Assembly: GCF_040629175.1 (NCBI RefSeq) | Contig: NZ_JBEXUX010000005.1 | Coordinates: 62,001 to 126,000 of the forward strand | Origin: Embleya sp040629175 | Lineage (GTDB): Bacteria; Actinomycetota; Actinomycetes; Streptomycetales; Streptomycetaceae | DNA length: 64,000 nt | Reading direction: 5' to 3' | Shown here: piece after piece, positions 1 through 7,887 of the stretch | How the letters are laid out: each line of letters starts with the position of its first letter | Position numbering within the stretch: position 1 is the first letter of the stretch | Notes under the pieces: model-generated | Database searches by the model: none | What the model saw: the letters and a program-made list of their open reading frames with translations, nothing else | Told to the model about the DNA's origin: nothing | Made by a program: the position numbers and the translations under genes

Positions 1-354
1 CGCACCGCCGAGGCCGAGGCGTCCTTGGACACCGCCCTGGAAGTGCTGGGACGTGCTCGCTACCGCTCGGGAACGGCCCGGGCTCAGCTCGTCCGATCGC
101 TCATCATGCTCCGCCGCGGTGAACCGGAGAATGCCCGGAGCACCGCGGAGTGGGCGATTCGTGAATTCGAGGGGGCGGAGGTGTATCCGACGCTCGTCCT
201 CGCGGCACTGCACATGCTGCGCAGATCGGGGCCGGCGCAACCGGCGCACGCGGCGTCCCTCGCCCGGGCACGTGCGGCAATCCGCCCGGTCGACTCCCTC
301 GGGGCGCTCGAGGCGCGAGTCGACGCATGGGTCGCGACCATCGTGGGGGAATGA
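1..354 (+). CDS. C-terminal part of a TPR-like protein (5' end outside window)
   Basis: An open frame runs in from the left edge and ends with TGA at 352-354; 117 residues are visible. They are alpha-helical and Ala/Arg/Leu-rich with tetratricopeptide character (pairs of helices such as ARAQLVRSLIMLRRGEPENA followed by EWAIREFEGA). This resembles the C-terminal helical repeats of actinobacterial XRE- or LuxR-type regulators, but no DNA-binding or catalytic part is in view, so the function is not assigned. The stop overlaps the ATG of the phosphotransferase gene downstream (ATGA), which means the two are translationally coupled and probably work together. Confidence 0.6.
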   Translation, partial: RTAEAEASLDTALEVLGRARYRSGTARAQLVRSLIMLRRGEPENARSTAEWAIREFEGAEVYPTLVLAALHMLRRSGPAQPAHAASLARARAAIRPVDSLGALEARVDAWVATIVGE

Positions 355-1361
355 CCATGACACCGGATCCGCTGACGCTCTATCGCACGGCACGCGCGTC
401 CGAAATGAGCGCGTCCGGGTTCTACAACGACAATGTGCGCGTCGAGACGGACGACGGACCGGTGATCGTTCGCATCCCGATCCACGGTGCGGACGGCATG
501 GATCTGCGGATGTGGCCCGAGCACGAGGTGATCCGGGCGGTGGCGCCGTGGGCCTCGGAGATCCCCGCCGTATTGCATGTGTCGCACGATCCGGCGTTCC
601 AGATCCACCGCTTCATTGCGGGTGACGTGGTGGACGCGATTGCGGCGCGCGGCAAGTCGGTGCCCGCGCACCTGGCGGGGGATGTGGTGCGCTTCTTCCG
701 GGACATGTCGCGAGTGCCGATCGAAGCGCTCCCCGCTCTGCCTGCGGATTGGCCGAAGGACGGTGACACCGCCGGCTTCGGGGCGCTGCTCTCCGCCGTG
801 ACCGCCGATGTCTGGCGGCGCTTTCGGGAGCCCTATGCGTCGCTGTATGCGGCGTTGGGGGTCCCGGCGGATCCGCTCGGCAGGGTGGAGGCGGACTGGG
901 CGACGATGACGAGGCGTCCGTTTCGTGCGCTGCACTGTGACATCCACCGCAAGAATCTCATCGTGGCCGCCGGCCGGACCCACTTCCTCGACTGGGAGCT
1001 GGCCCTGTGGGGAGACCCGTTGTACGACTTGGCGGTGCACCTGCACAAGATGGACTACTTCCCGGCCGAGGCCGGGGCGGTGCGCGATGGGTGGCTCGCG
1101 GCGATGCCCGCCGACACGCGGGCGGAAGCCTTGGTGGATCTGCCCGTCTACATCCGACACGAACGGGTCAAGTCCGCTCTCGTCGACACGGTTCGGTACG
1201 CCAAGTTGATCCCGACGGCGGACGCGGCGAGCGAACCGCGGCTGGTGGCGTCGTTGACGACGAAGCTCAATCGTGCCCGCGCGGTTTGGGGTGTGGAGGG
1301 TTTGGTGGAGGGCGAGCAGGTTCGGCGGATTTTGGGCGCCTTCGGGTCGGTGGCGGACTGA
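351..1361 (+). CDS. APH-family phosphotransferase
   Basis: A 336-residue protein with the aminoglycoside-phosphotransferase / choline-kinase fold. The Brenner motif HCDIHRKN is at about residues 195-202 (catalytic Asp197, metal-binding Asn202) and the second metal motif DWE begins at Asp214 (FLDWELALWGDPLYD). The family transfers the gamma-phosphate of ATP to a hydroxyl of a small molecule; the substrate cannot be read from the sequence, and a resistance role is not implied. ATG 351 is chosen because it overlaps the TGA of the TPR-like gene by 4 nt; ATG 357 is an alternative. It is cytoplasmic with no signal peptide. Coupling to the upstream TPR-like gene suggests a regulator-enzyme pair. Confidence 0.8.
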   Translation: MTMTPDPLTLYRTARASEMSASGFYNDNVRVETDDGPVIVRIPIHGADGMDLRMWPEHEVIRAVAPWASEIPAVLHVSHDPAFQIHRFIAGDVVDAIAARGKSVPAHLAGDVVRFFRDMSRVPIEALPALPADWPKDGDTAGFGALLSAVTADVWRRFREPYASLYAALGVPADPLGRVEADWATMTRRPFRALHCDIHRKNLIVAAGRTHFLDWELALWGDPLYDLAVHLHKMDYFPAEAGAVRDGWLAAMPADTRAEALVDLPVYIRHERVKSALVDTVRYAKLIPTADAASEPRLVASLTTKLNRARAVWGVEGLVEGEQVRRILGAFGSVAD

Positions 1362-1493
1362 AGGCGGAGCCGGGTGGGCGGCTTCGGAACGCGGCGGCGC
1401 AGGCGAGGTTCGGGGCAAGGGCCCGGGTGGGGGCTCGGGTAGCCTGAGGGCTTGGTGTCGGGTGGAATTCCGGGTTGGAGCAGAGTCGTCGCA

Positions 1494-3275
1494 GTGAGTA
1501 TTGCAGCCGCGTCCCATCTGTCCCCGGCCTTCCCGAATCGTGCCTCCTGGGGTACGGCGAACAAGCTGCGTGCGTGGCAGCAGGGGGCCTTGGACACCTA
1601 TCTCGAACGGCAGCCTCGGGACTTTCTCGCGGTGGCCACGCCGGGTGCCGGCAAGACGACGTTCGCGTTGCGGATCGCCTCGGAGTTGCTGGAGGCGCAC
1701 GTGATCCATCAGGTCACCATCGTTGCGCCGACCGAGCATCTCAAGAAGCAGTGGGCCGAGGCCGCGGCACGCATAGGTCTGCGGATCGACCCGAATTATT
1801 CGAGTTCGTCGGGGCCGGTGTCGCGGGAGTATCACGGGATCGCGGTCACCTACGCGGGTGTCGGCGTGCATCCGATGTTGCATCGGCGGCGGGTGGAGAA
1901 CCGTAAGACGCTGGTGATCCTGGATGAGATCCACCACGCGGGCGACAGCAAGTCGTGGGGCGAGGCGTGCATGGAGGCGTTCGAGCCGGCGACGCGCCGG
2001 CTCGCGCTGACCGGCACGCCGTTTCGGTCGGACATCAATCCGATTCCGTTCGTCGCGTACGTGGAGGGCAAGGACGGCATTCGGCGTTCGTCCGCCGACT
2101 ACACGTACGGCTATGGCCACGCGCTTTCGGACGGGGTGGTGCGGCCGGTCATCTTTCTGTCGTATTCGGGCGACTTGAGGTGGCGGACCAAGGCCGGGGA
2201 CGAGATCGCGGCCTCGTTGGGCGAGCCGATGACCAAGGATGCGATCAGCCAGGCCTGGCGTACCGCGCTGGATCCGCAGGGTGCCTGGATGCCGCAGGTG
2301 TTGCGGGCCGCGGACAAGCGGTTGGGCGAGGTGCGCAAGGCGATTCCGGACGCGGGTGGGTTGGTGATCGCCACCGACCACGAGTCGGCGCGGGCGTACG
2401 CGCGGATGATTCGGGAGATCACCGGGCAGGGCGCGACCCTGGTGTTGTCGGACGACACCGGCGCGTCGAAGAAGATCGAGGACTTCTCGGCGTCCGAGGA
2501 TCGCTGGATGGTCGCGGTGCGGATGGTGTCCGAGGGGGTGGACGTGCCTCGGCTTTCGGTGGGGGTGTTCGCCACCACCATCTCCACGCCGTTGTTCTTC
2601 GCGCAGGCCGTGGGCCGATTCGTCCGGGCCCGGCGGCGGGGCGAGACGGCCTCGGTGTTCCTGCCTTCGGTGCCGACGCTGCTCCAGCACGCGAACGAGA
2701 TGGAGATCGAGCGCGATCACGTGTTGGACCGCCCGAAGAAGGAGGGCGGGATGTACGACGAGGAGGACGCCCTCGTCGCGCAGGCCAACGCGCAGCAGGA
2801 CGAGCCGGGGCAGCAGGAGGAGTTCGCGTTCGAGGCGCTGGAGAGCGAGGCGCGGTTCGACCGGGTGTTGTTCGACGGTGCGGAGTTCGGGCTCCAGGCG
2901 CACGTGGGCAGCGAGGAGGAAGAGGAGTACCTCGGCCTGCCCGGACTGCTCGAACCCGACCAGGTGCAGATGTTGCTCCAGTCCCGGCAGGCCAAGCAGG
3001 TGGCCAAGAGCCGGCGCAAGCCGGACCAGCAGGCCGACCTGTCGGAGAAACCGGCGGACCAGCGACCGGTGGTGACGCATCGTCAGATGACCTCGATGCG
3101 CAAGGAACTCAACACGATGGTGGCCGCGTGGCACCACCGCACCGGGCAGACCCACGGGCAGATCCACAACGAGCTGCGCCGGGTGTGCGGCGGGCCGGCG
3201 GTGGCCCAGGCGTCGGCCGGGCAGTTGGAGGCGCGGATCGGGAAGATTCGCGAGTGGGCCACGTCCGGGCGGTGA
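1494..3275 (+). CDS. DExH-box superfamily II helicase
   Basis: A 593-residue SF2 helicase/ATPase. Motifs in order: Q-like region around LRAWQQGALDTYLE; Walker A ATPGAGKTT (residues 48-56); DExH box DEIHH (144-148); motif III TGTPFRSD (from 173); a second RecA domain with VIATDHE; motif VI QAVGRFVRARR (from 371). After the helicase core comes an acidic, low-complexity stretch rich in Glu/Gln, then a basic C-terminal domain (about 500-593) ending in KIREWATSGR that may bind nucleic acid. Such single-gene helicases are common in actinobacteria and of unknown exact role (DNA repair or RNA remodelling). GTG 1494 is preferred over the further-upstream GTG 1452 because family similarity starts shortly after it; the ribosome site is weak. 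It stands alone. Confidence 0.85.
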   Translation: MSIAAASHLSPAFPNRASWGTANKLRAWQQGALDTYLERQPRDFLAVATPGAGKTTFALRIASELLEAHVIHQVTIVAPTEHLKKQWAEAAARIGLRIDPNYSSSSGPVSREYHGIAVTYAGVGVHPMLHRRRVENRKTLVILDEIHHAGDSKSWGEACMEAFEPATRRLALTGTPFRSDINPIPFVAYVEGKDGIRRSSADYTYGYGHALSDGVVRPVIFLSYSGDLRWRTKAGDEIAASLGEPMTKDAISQAWRTALDPQGAWMPQVLRAADKRLGEVRKAIPDAGGLVIATDHESARAYARMIREITGQGATLVLSDDTGASKKIEDFSASEDRWMVAVRMVSEGVDVPRLSVGVFATTISTPLFFAQAVGRFVRARRRGETASVFLPSVPTLLQHANEMEIERDHVLDRPKKEGGMYDEEDALVAQANAQQDEPGQQEEFAFEALESEARFDRVLFDGAEFGLQAHVGSEEEEEYLGLPGLLEPDQVQMLLQSRQAKQVAKSRRKPDQQADLSEKPADQRPVVTHRQMTSMRKELNTMVAAWHHRTGQTHGQIHNELRRVCGGPAVAQASAGQLEARIGKIREWATSGR

Positions 3276-3717
3276 GATTCACGGCGGCCGGGGCGCGACT
3301 CGGGCCGGTACGGGGAGTCGGTTCGTGGCCGGCGATCTCATGGGTTGGGACGGTGTGTCCGGCTGGTGAGTACGGGGCTGCTCGGTCGTGGTCCTGGGGA
3401 CACGTGTCGAGGATCGCATTTGGCGATTTGTGCGGTATGTGCTAGACGTCCTGGTTCAGCGGAGATTTTTCCTGTCCGTATCCCGGATATCCGGTGCCAA
3501 AACTGCCCTCTCTGGTTAGCGTGATCTTCCGACGCGCCGCGCAGGAGGAACCGTCCTTCGCGGACGTGGGAATCCGTTCGGCCTGCCCGCCGAGTGGCGA
3601 CGAGTACGTGTCCTGGCCCCATGACCTGGCGCCGCACAGCCTCGCGAATGTGGTGTTTCGTTCGGGGATCGAACGCCGCTGGACGTAATGCAACGTCACG
3701 CGAAGGGAGGGGGGTCG
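3276..3717. other. 442-nt intergenic region
   Basis: No convincing gene. Small open frames on both strands (for example 3494-3688 plus) have no recognisable motif. A perfect 12-bp palindrome CCGGATATCCGG lies at 3483-3494 and could be an operator for the IclR gene that follows. The last 20 nt hold the strong purine-rich ribosome site of that gene. Confidence 0.4.
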
Positions 3718-4389
3718 GTGGTCGCCGAAACGTCACAGACCCTGGACCGAGGTCTCAAGGTCCTCGAACTGCTCGCCGATGCCTCGGACGGCTTGTCGGT
3801 ACACGACATCGCCGCCGCACTCGGCGTCAACCGCACCGTTGTCTATCGCATCCTCGCCACGCTCGAACAGCACGGCCTCGTCCGGCGCGACGAGAGCGGC
3901 CGCACCAGACTCGGCCTCGGCGCGCTGCAGCTGGCCCGTCGGGCACACCCGCTGGTGCGCGACGCGGCGGTGCCCTGTCTGCGCCGACTGGCCGAGGAGA
4001 CCGGCGCCACCGCGCACCTGACCATCGTGGACGGCATGGAGGCCCTGGTGGTCGCGGTGGCCGAGCCCACCTGGACCGACTACCACGTGGCCTACCGGGT
4101 CGGTTCGCGGCACACGCTGGACGCGGGGGCCGCGGGGTTGGCCATCCTGGCCGCGCGCCGCGTGGTGGCGGGCCTGGACGGGCCCAGGTCCTATGTGTAC
4201 GCCCCCGGCGACGGTCGGCACACGGTGCCCGGGATCGCCGCCTCGGTGCCGGATCTCGCGGCGGTCGAGTCGAGCGTGGGGATCGTCTCGCTCGGCAACC
4301 TGGACACCGAACGGCTGGGCCGCCGAGTGGCCCAGGCCGCGGCCGAACTGTCCGACGAACTGGGCGGGGTACGGGTCTCCGCCGCGTAG
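3718..4389 (+). CDS. IclR-family transcriptional regulator
   Basis: A 223-residue protein with an N-terminal winged helix-turn-helix (about residues 10-70; LSVHDIAAALGVNRTVVYRI is the HTH) and a C-terminal IclR effector-binding domain (GATAHLTIVDGMEALVVAV). IclR proteins are dimeric cytoplasmic repressors or activators of catabolic genes that bind a small ligand. GTG 3718 is chosen because GAAGGGAGGGG sits a few nt upstream; an ATG at 3688 would add ten unlike residues. The C-terminal domain is somewhat short (the family is usually 240-260 residues). No catabolic gene is adjacent, so the target is unknown; a palindrome at 3483-3494 may be its own operator. Confidence 0.85.
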   Translation: MVAETSQTLDRGLKVLELLADASDGLSVHDIAAALGVNRTVVYRILATLEQHGLVRRDESGRTRLGLGALQLARRAHPLVRDAAVPCLRRLAEETGATAHLTIVDGMEALVVAVAEPTWTDYHVAYRVGSRHTLDAGAAGLAILAARRVVAGLDGPRSYVYAPGDGRHTVPGIAASVPDLAAVESSVGIVSLGNLDTERLGRRVAQAAAELSDELGGVRVSAA

Positions 4390-4476
4390 TCCCGAGCGTC
4401 GCGACCACGCGCGGATCGCCGACCGCGGCTTCGGTGAGGCGAGTCCGGTACGGCGGGTGGGGGCGCGCCGTGTTTA

Positions 4477-5256
4477 ATGCCAGGCGTGGCCCGTACCAAG
4501 CTCACCCTCCCGGTGTCCCTGCTCCTCGTCGCGATCCTGTTCCTCTTCGCGTTCCTGGTGCCGATGCCGTACGTCCTGATCACGCCCGGATCGGTGGCCG
4601 ACACGCTCGGCGAGGACGGGGGGCGGCCGGTGGTCGAGATCTCCGGCCCCGCCGCGGTGTATCCGACCACCGGGCACCTGCTGTTGACCACGATCCACGC
4701 GAGCGGGCGCGACGACAAGCGTCGGCTGGCATCGCTGATCGGCGCGTGGTGGGACTCGGAGGAGTCGGTCGTGCCGAGGAAGTCCGTTTATCCGGACGGC
4801 AAGTCGGTCGAGCAGGTCGTCGAGACCAACGTCAAGGACATGGTCAAGTCGCAGGACAGCGCGACCGTCGCGGCGCTGAAGTACCTCGGCAAGTCGCCGG
4901 ACCAGGTCAAGGTGACGTTGCACCTGAACGATGTCGGCGGACCGAGTGCGGGGCTGTTCTTCGCGCTGGGCATCGTGGACAAGCTGACGGAGGGTCAGCT
5001 CACCGGCGGGCGGACGATTGCCGGCACGGGGGCGATCGACGCGAACGGCAAGGTCGGGGAGATCGGCGGGTTGCCGATGAAGCTGCTGGCCGCGAAGCGG
5101 GCGGGGGCCACGGTTTTCGTTTTGCCGAAGGGGGAGTGCGGGGAGGCCGGGCGGGTCGGGGACGGCGGGCTTCGGCTGATTCCGGTCGAGACGCTCTCGG
5201 GCGCGGTTTCGGCGCTCGAGGCGTTGAACGCGGGGGGCAAGGTGCCTTCGTGCTGA
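4477..5256 (+). CDS. YlbL-like Lon-fold (S16) membrane protease lacking PDZ domain
   Basis: A 259-residue protein: an N-terminal membrane anchor (about residues 8-30, LPVSLLLVAILFLFAFLVPM), the conserved extracytoplasmic segment of the YlbL family (PYVLITPGS, TTGHLLLTTI), then directly a Lon-type protease domain with catalytic Ser157 (GGPSAG) and Lys202 (GGLPMK). Usual family members are about 340-360 residues with a PDZ domain between the SQDSATVAALKYLG helix and the protease core; here the helix joins VKVTLHLNDVGGPSAG almost at once, so the PDZ is absent. Frame and catalytic residues are intact, so this looks like a natural domain loss rather than decay. In Bacillus YlbL takes part in stress-related proteolysis; the substrate here is unknown. 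Confidence 0.8.
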   Translation: MPGVARTKLTLPVSLLLVAILFLFAFLVPMPYVLITPGSVADTLGEDGGRPVVEISGPAAVYPTTGHLLLTTIHASGRDDKRRLASLIGAWWDSEESVVPRKSVYPDGKSVEQVVETNVKDMVKSQDSATVAALKYLGKSPDQVKVTLHLNDVGGPSAGLFFALGIVDKLTEGQLTGGRTIAGTGAIDANGKVGEIGGLPMKLLAAKRAGATVFVLPKGECGEAGRVGDGGLRLIPVETLSGAVSALEALNAGGKVPSC

Positions 5257-5267
5257 CGGGGGTTCGG

Positions 5268-5375
5268 CCTCGTCCGCCGGCCGGCCCGGTCGGCCTCGAA
5301 CGCCGGCCGGGCCGGGTTCGCCGCCTGCGCCGGCGGGGCTGAGCGGGCTCGAACGCCGGCCTGGCCGGGTGGGCC
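5268..5375. repeat. G+C-rich 26-bp-type repeat, array A
   Basis: Four degenerate units of the form CCTCgaaCGCCGGCcGGgCtG begin at about 5268, 5294, 5324 and 5348. Each holds a CGCCGGC-type dyad core. The array fills the junction between two convergent genes (YlbL-like, plus; Lrp-type, minus). The same unit recurs at 8783-9290 and 14220-14310, each time between convergent gene ends. Confidence 0.75.
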
Positions 5376-5377
5376 GG

Positions 5378-5845
5378 CTATTCGTCCACCGCGGATTCGA
5401 CCAGGGGCAGGACTCGGTAGGGGACCGGGGTTTCCAGGGCGATGGTGGTGGAGGCGCGGACCACGCCTTCGAGTTCGATGATCTGTTCGATTACGTGTTG
5501 TAGGTCCGCGTTCGAGCGGGCGACGATTCGGCACAGCAGGTCGCCTCGGCCGGTGATGGCGTGCACTTCGAGGATCTGGGCCACGCATTCCAGTTGCTTG
5601 CGCAGGTCGCGGCCCTGGCCCTGGCGGATCTCCAGGGTCGCGAAGGCGGTCACCGAGAAGCCGAGGGTGGCGGGGTCCACGTCCGGCCCGAAGCCTCTGA
5701 TCACGCCGGCCTCGCGCAGCCGGTCCAGGCGCACCTGTACCGTGCCGCGCGCTACCGCCAGCCGGCGCGAACACTCCACGACACCGATCCGCGGTGTTTC
5801 CACCAGCAACCGGATCAGCGCGGCATCCAACCGGTCGATCTGCAA
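5378..5845 (-). CDS. Lrp/AsnC-family regulator
   Basis: A 155-residue protein with the Lrp layout: N-terminal HTH (about residues 5-45, DAALIRLLVETPRIGVVECS then RRLAVARGTVQVRLDRLREAGVI without a break) and a C-terminal RAM ligand-sensing domain (ALVFATLEI-like beta strand, then AITGRGDLLCRIVA). Lrp proteins form octamer-like assemblies and respond to amino acids or other small metabolites. It is transcribed away from the FAD-linked oxidase gene with only 72 nt between the starts, so control of that gene and of itself is the natural inference. ATG 5845 is the only good start. Confidence 0.88.
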   Translation of the reverse strand: MQIDRLDAALIRLLVETPRIGVVECSRRLAVARGTVQVRLDRLREAGVIRGFGPDVDPATLGFSVTAFATLEIRQGQGRDLRKQLECVAQILEVHAITGRGDLLCRIVARSNADLQHVIEQIIELEGVVRASTTIALETPVPYRVLPLVESAVDE

Positions 5846-5917
5846 GGTGCCCTCCCTCGGGGGACTGGTTTCCCGGTGCCTACCCTGGGGCCATTCACGG
5901 CCACACCGGGAGGCAGC

Positions 5918-7285
5918 ATGACCACCGACCTGATCACGGCACTGCGGGAGGAACTACCCGCGCACGTCCTGGTGACGGACGCGGACATCGCCGCATCGTA
6001 CGCGCGTGACATGGCCGGCCTGTGTGCGGCCGGTCACCCTGCGGTGGTGGTCCTGGCCGAGACCACCGAGCAGGTGCAACACGTCATGCGGGTGGCCACC
6101 CGACTGCGGGTACCGGTGGTCCCGCAGGGCGCGCGTACCGGCTTGTCCGGCGGCGCCAACGCGGTCGACGGCTGCATCGTGCTTTCGCTCGTTCGGATGA
6201 ATCGCATCCTGCAGATCGATCCCGTCGACCGTACGGCCGTGGTGGAGCCGGGGGTGATCAACGCCGACCTGTCCAAGGCGACCGCCGAGCACGGCCTGGT
6301 CTACCCGCCGGACCCGTCCAGTTGGGAGACCTGCACGATCGGCGGCAACATCGGTACCGGCGCGGGCGGATTGTGCTGCGTCAAGTACGGGGTGACCGCC
6401 GAGTACGTGCTGGGCCTGGAGGTCGTGCTCGCCGACGGGGAACTGCTGCGCACCGGGCGACGGACCGCCAAGGGCGTCGCGGGCTACGACCTGACCCGGT
6501 TGTTCGTCGGCGCGGAGGGCACGCTCGGCGTGGTCACCCGGGCCACCCTCGCGCTGCGACCGACGCCGCCGCCCGCGTTGGTGACGGTGGCCCAGTTCGC
6601 GAGCACCGCCTCGGCGGCCGGTGCGGTCTCGGCGATCATGGCGGCCGGCCACACCCCCTCGCTGATGGAACTGATGGACGGCACCACCCTGCGCGCGGTG
6701 AACGCGATGGCGAACATGGGCCTGCCGGAGCACAGCGCCGCGCTGCTCCTGGTCGCGGTGGACACCCCGGAGCCCGCCGCCGAGTTGGCCGCGATCGAGG
6801 CGATCTGTACCGAGGCGGGCGCGTTCGAGGCGTTCACCGCCGAGGACGCCGAGGACTCGGCGCTGTTCATGCAGGCCCGTCGACTCGCGCTGCCCGCACT
6901 GGAACGGCTGGGCACCAGCATGATCGACGACGTCGCGGTGCCGCGCTCGCGACTCGGCGACCTGCTCGACGGGGTGGCCGCGATCGCCGAGCGGCACGAC
7001 ACGGTGATCGGGGTGTGCGCGCACGCCGGGGACGGGAACACCCACCCGATCGTGATCTTCGACGCGACCGACCCGGCGGCGGTGGAGCGGGCCGGGGTCG
7101 CGTTCGACGCGATCATGCGTCTGGGGTTGGACCTCGGCGGCACGATCACCGGGGAGCACGGGGTGGGCGTGCTCAAGCGGGATTGGCTCGCGGAGGAACT
7201 CGGGCCGGTGGGGGTTCGGGTGCACCGGGGGGTCAAGGCCGCGTTCGACCCGCTGGGCATCCTGAACCCGGGGAAGGTGATCTGA
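5918..7285 (+). CDS. FAD-linked oxidase (GlcD / D-2-hydroxyacid dehydrogenase type)
   Basis: A 455-residue flavoprotein of the vanillyl-alcohol-oxidase/PCMH superfamily. The N-terminal FAD-binding domain carries VPVVPQGARTGLSGGANAVD and the TIGGNIGTGAGGLCCVKYGV pyrophosphate-binding loop (about residues 140-165); the C-terminal FAD-linked oxidase domain ends with the conserved GTITGEHGVGVLKRDWL segment whose His is an active-site/metal residue in glycolate, D-lactate and D-2-hydroxyglutarate dehydrogenases. The 2-hydroxyacid substrate is not resolvable. ATG 5918 has GGGAGG just upstream; an earlier frame start at 5561 would run over the divergent Lrp-type gene. Its last codons are repeated as a 20-bp tandem motif after the stop. 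Confidence 0.88.
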   Translation: MTTDLITALREELPAHVLVTDADIAASYARDMAGLCAAGHPAVVVLAETTEQVQHVMRVATRLRVPVVPQGARTGLSGGANAVDGCIVLSLVRMNRILQIDPVDRTAVVEPGVINADLSKATAEHGLVYPPDPSSWETCTIGGNIGTGAGGLCCVKYGVTAEYVLGLEVVLADGELLRTGRRTAKGVAGYDLTRLFVGAEGTLGVVTRATLALRPTPPPALVTVAQFASTASAAGAVSAIMAAGHTPSLMELMDGTTLRAVNAMANMGLPEHSAALLLVAVDTPEPAAELAAIEAICTEAGAFEAFTAEDAEDSALFMQARRLALPALERLGTSMIDDVAVPRSRLGDLLDGVAAIAERHDTVIGVCAHAGDGNTHPIVIFDATDPAAVERAGVAFDAIMRLGLDLGGTITGEHGVGVLKRDWLAEELGPVGVRVHRGVKAAFDPLGILNPGKVI

Positions 7286-7348
7286 ACCCGGGGAGGTGCT
7301 CCGGCCCCGGGAAGGTGATCCGAGCCCGGGCCTGGGGCAGGTGCTCCG
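7264..7348 (+). repeat. 20-bp tandem repeat from the 3' end of the oxidase gene
   Basis: The last codons of the oxidase gene (GAACCCGGGGAAGGTGATCT, 7264-7283) recur as GAACCCGGGGAGGTGCTCCG (7284-7303), GCCCCGGGAAGGTGATCCGA (7304-7323) and a degenerate fourth copy that ends in AGGTGCTCCG. The first copy is coding and the rest are not, which points to slippage or tandem duplication at the gene end. Confidence 0.75.
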
Positions 7349-7569
7349 GGCCGGGCCGAGGAGGGGGCGGCTCCGTCGGAGGTCCCGTCGGGTACTCCCG
7401 GGGTGGCATGTCTCGGGGGTACCCGGGGGTTCGAGTCGTCCTCCGGTAGTAGGGCCGATCGGCACTCCCGGGCGACGCCCGACGGGGGGTGTGGCACCTA
7501 GGTTTGTGGGTGTCGCTCCTGTTGGGGCGCACGGTGTCGCCTTCTCGGGCGGGACGGGTTCGTTCGGAG

Positions 7570-7695
7570 GTGGCGGTCGTGGAGAAGCGGGACAGTCGAG
7601 AGGTACGGGTCGCGGCAATCGCACTGCGCCGCCGTCGACAGGCACGCGCGCAGGCCACCGCCCGACTCGTCACCGCGATCCGCCGGGCGGCCTGA
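7570..7695 (+). CDS. possible small basic protein
   Basis: A short frame of 41 residues, very rich in Arg and Ala (VEKRDSREVRVAAIALRRRR then QARAQATARLVTAIRRAA). GGAGG at 7566-7570 is well placed for GTG 7579 (38 residues), while GTG 7570 is an in-frame alternative. The protein would be one amphipathic basic helix, possibly nucleic-acid or membrane binding. No family is recognised. The Arg richness could also arise by chance at this base composition, so it is listed with low confidence. Confidence 0.3.
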   Translation: MAVVEKRDSREVRVAAIALRRRRQARAQATARLVTAIRRAA

Positions 7696-7832
7696 TTCGC
7701 CGGAGCTTGTTCGGGCTTTGGCTGTTCGGCGCTTGATCGCCGGTGGGTGGGCCGCTTCGGGTAATCGGCGGCCGGTGGGTCGGCCGCTTCGGAGCTGCCC
7801 GGTCCCTGGGGACGCGCAACCGGGGACTGGTG

Positions 7833-7857
7833 ATCCAGGGACGGATGGGCCCTGGAT
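7833..7857. promoter_or_regulatory. inverted repeat upstream of XRE gene
   Basis: Perfect 8-bp arms ATCCAGGG (7833-7840) and CCCTGGAT (7850-7857) with a 9-nt spacer, 31 nt before the XRE start codon. The position suits an autoregulatory operator. Confidence 0.5.
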
Positions 7858-7887
7858 ACCGGTGCGGGGACGTCGGATCCTGTGGGC

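Noticed and set aside
3494..3688. 64-codon plus-strand frame before the IclR gene
   Set aside because: No ribosome site, no known motif, and it starts within a palindrome that is more likely regulatory.
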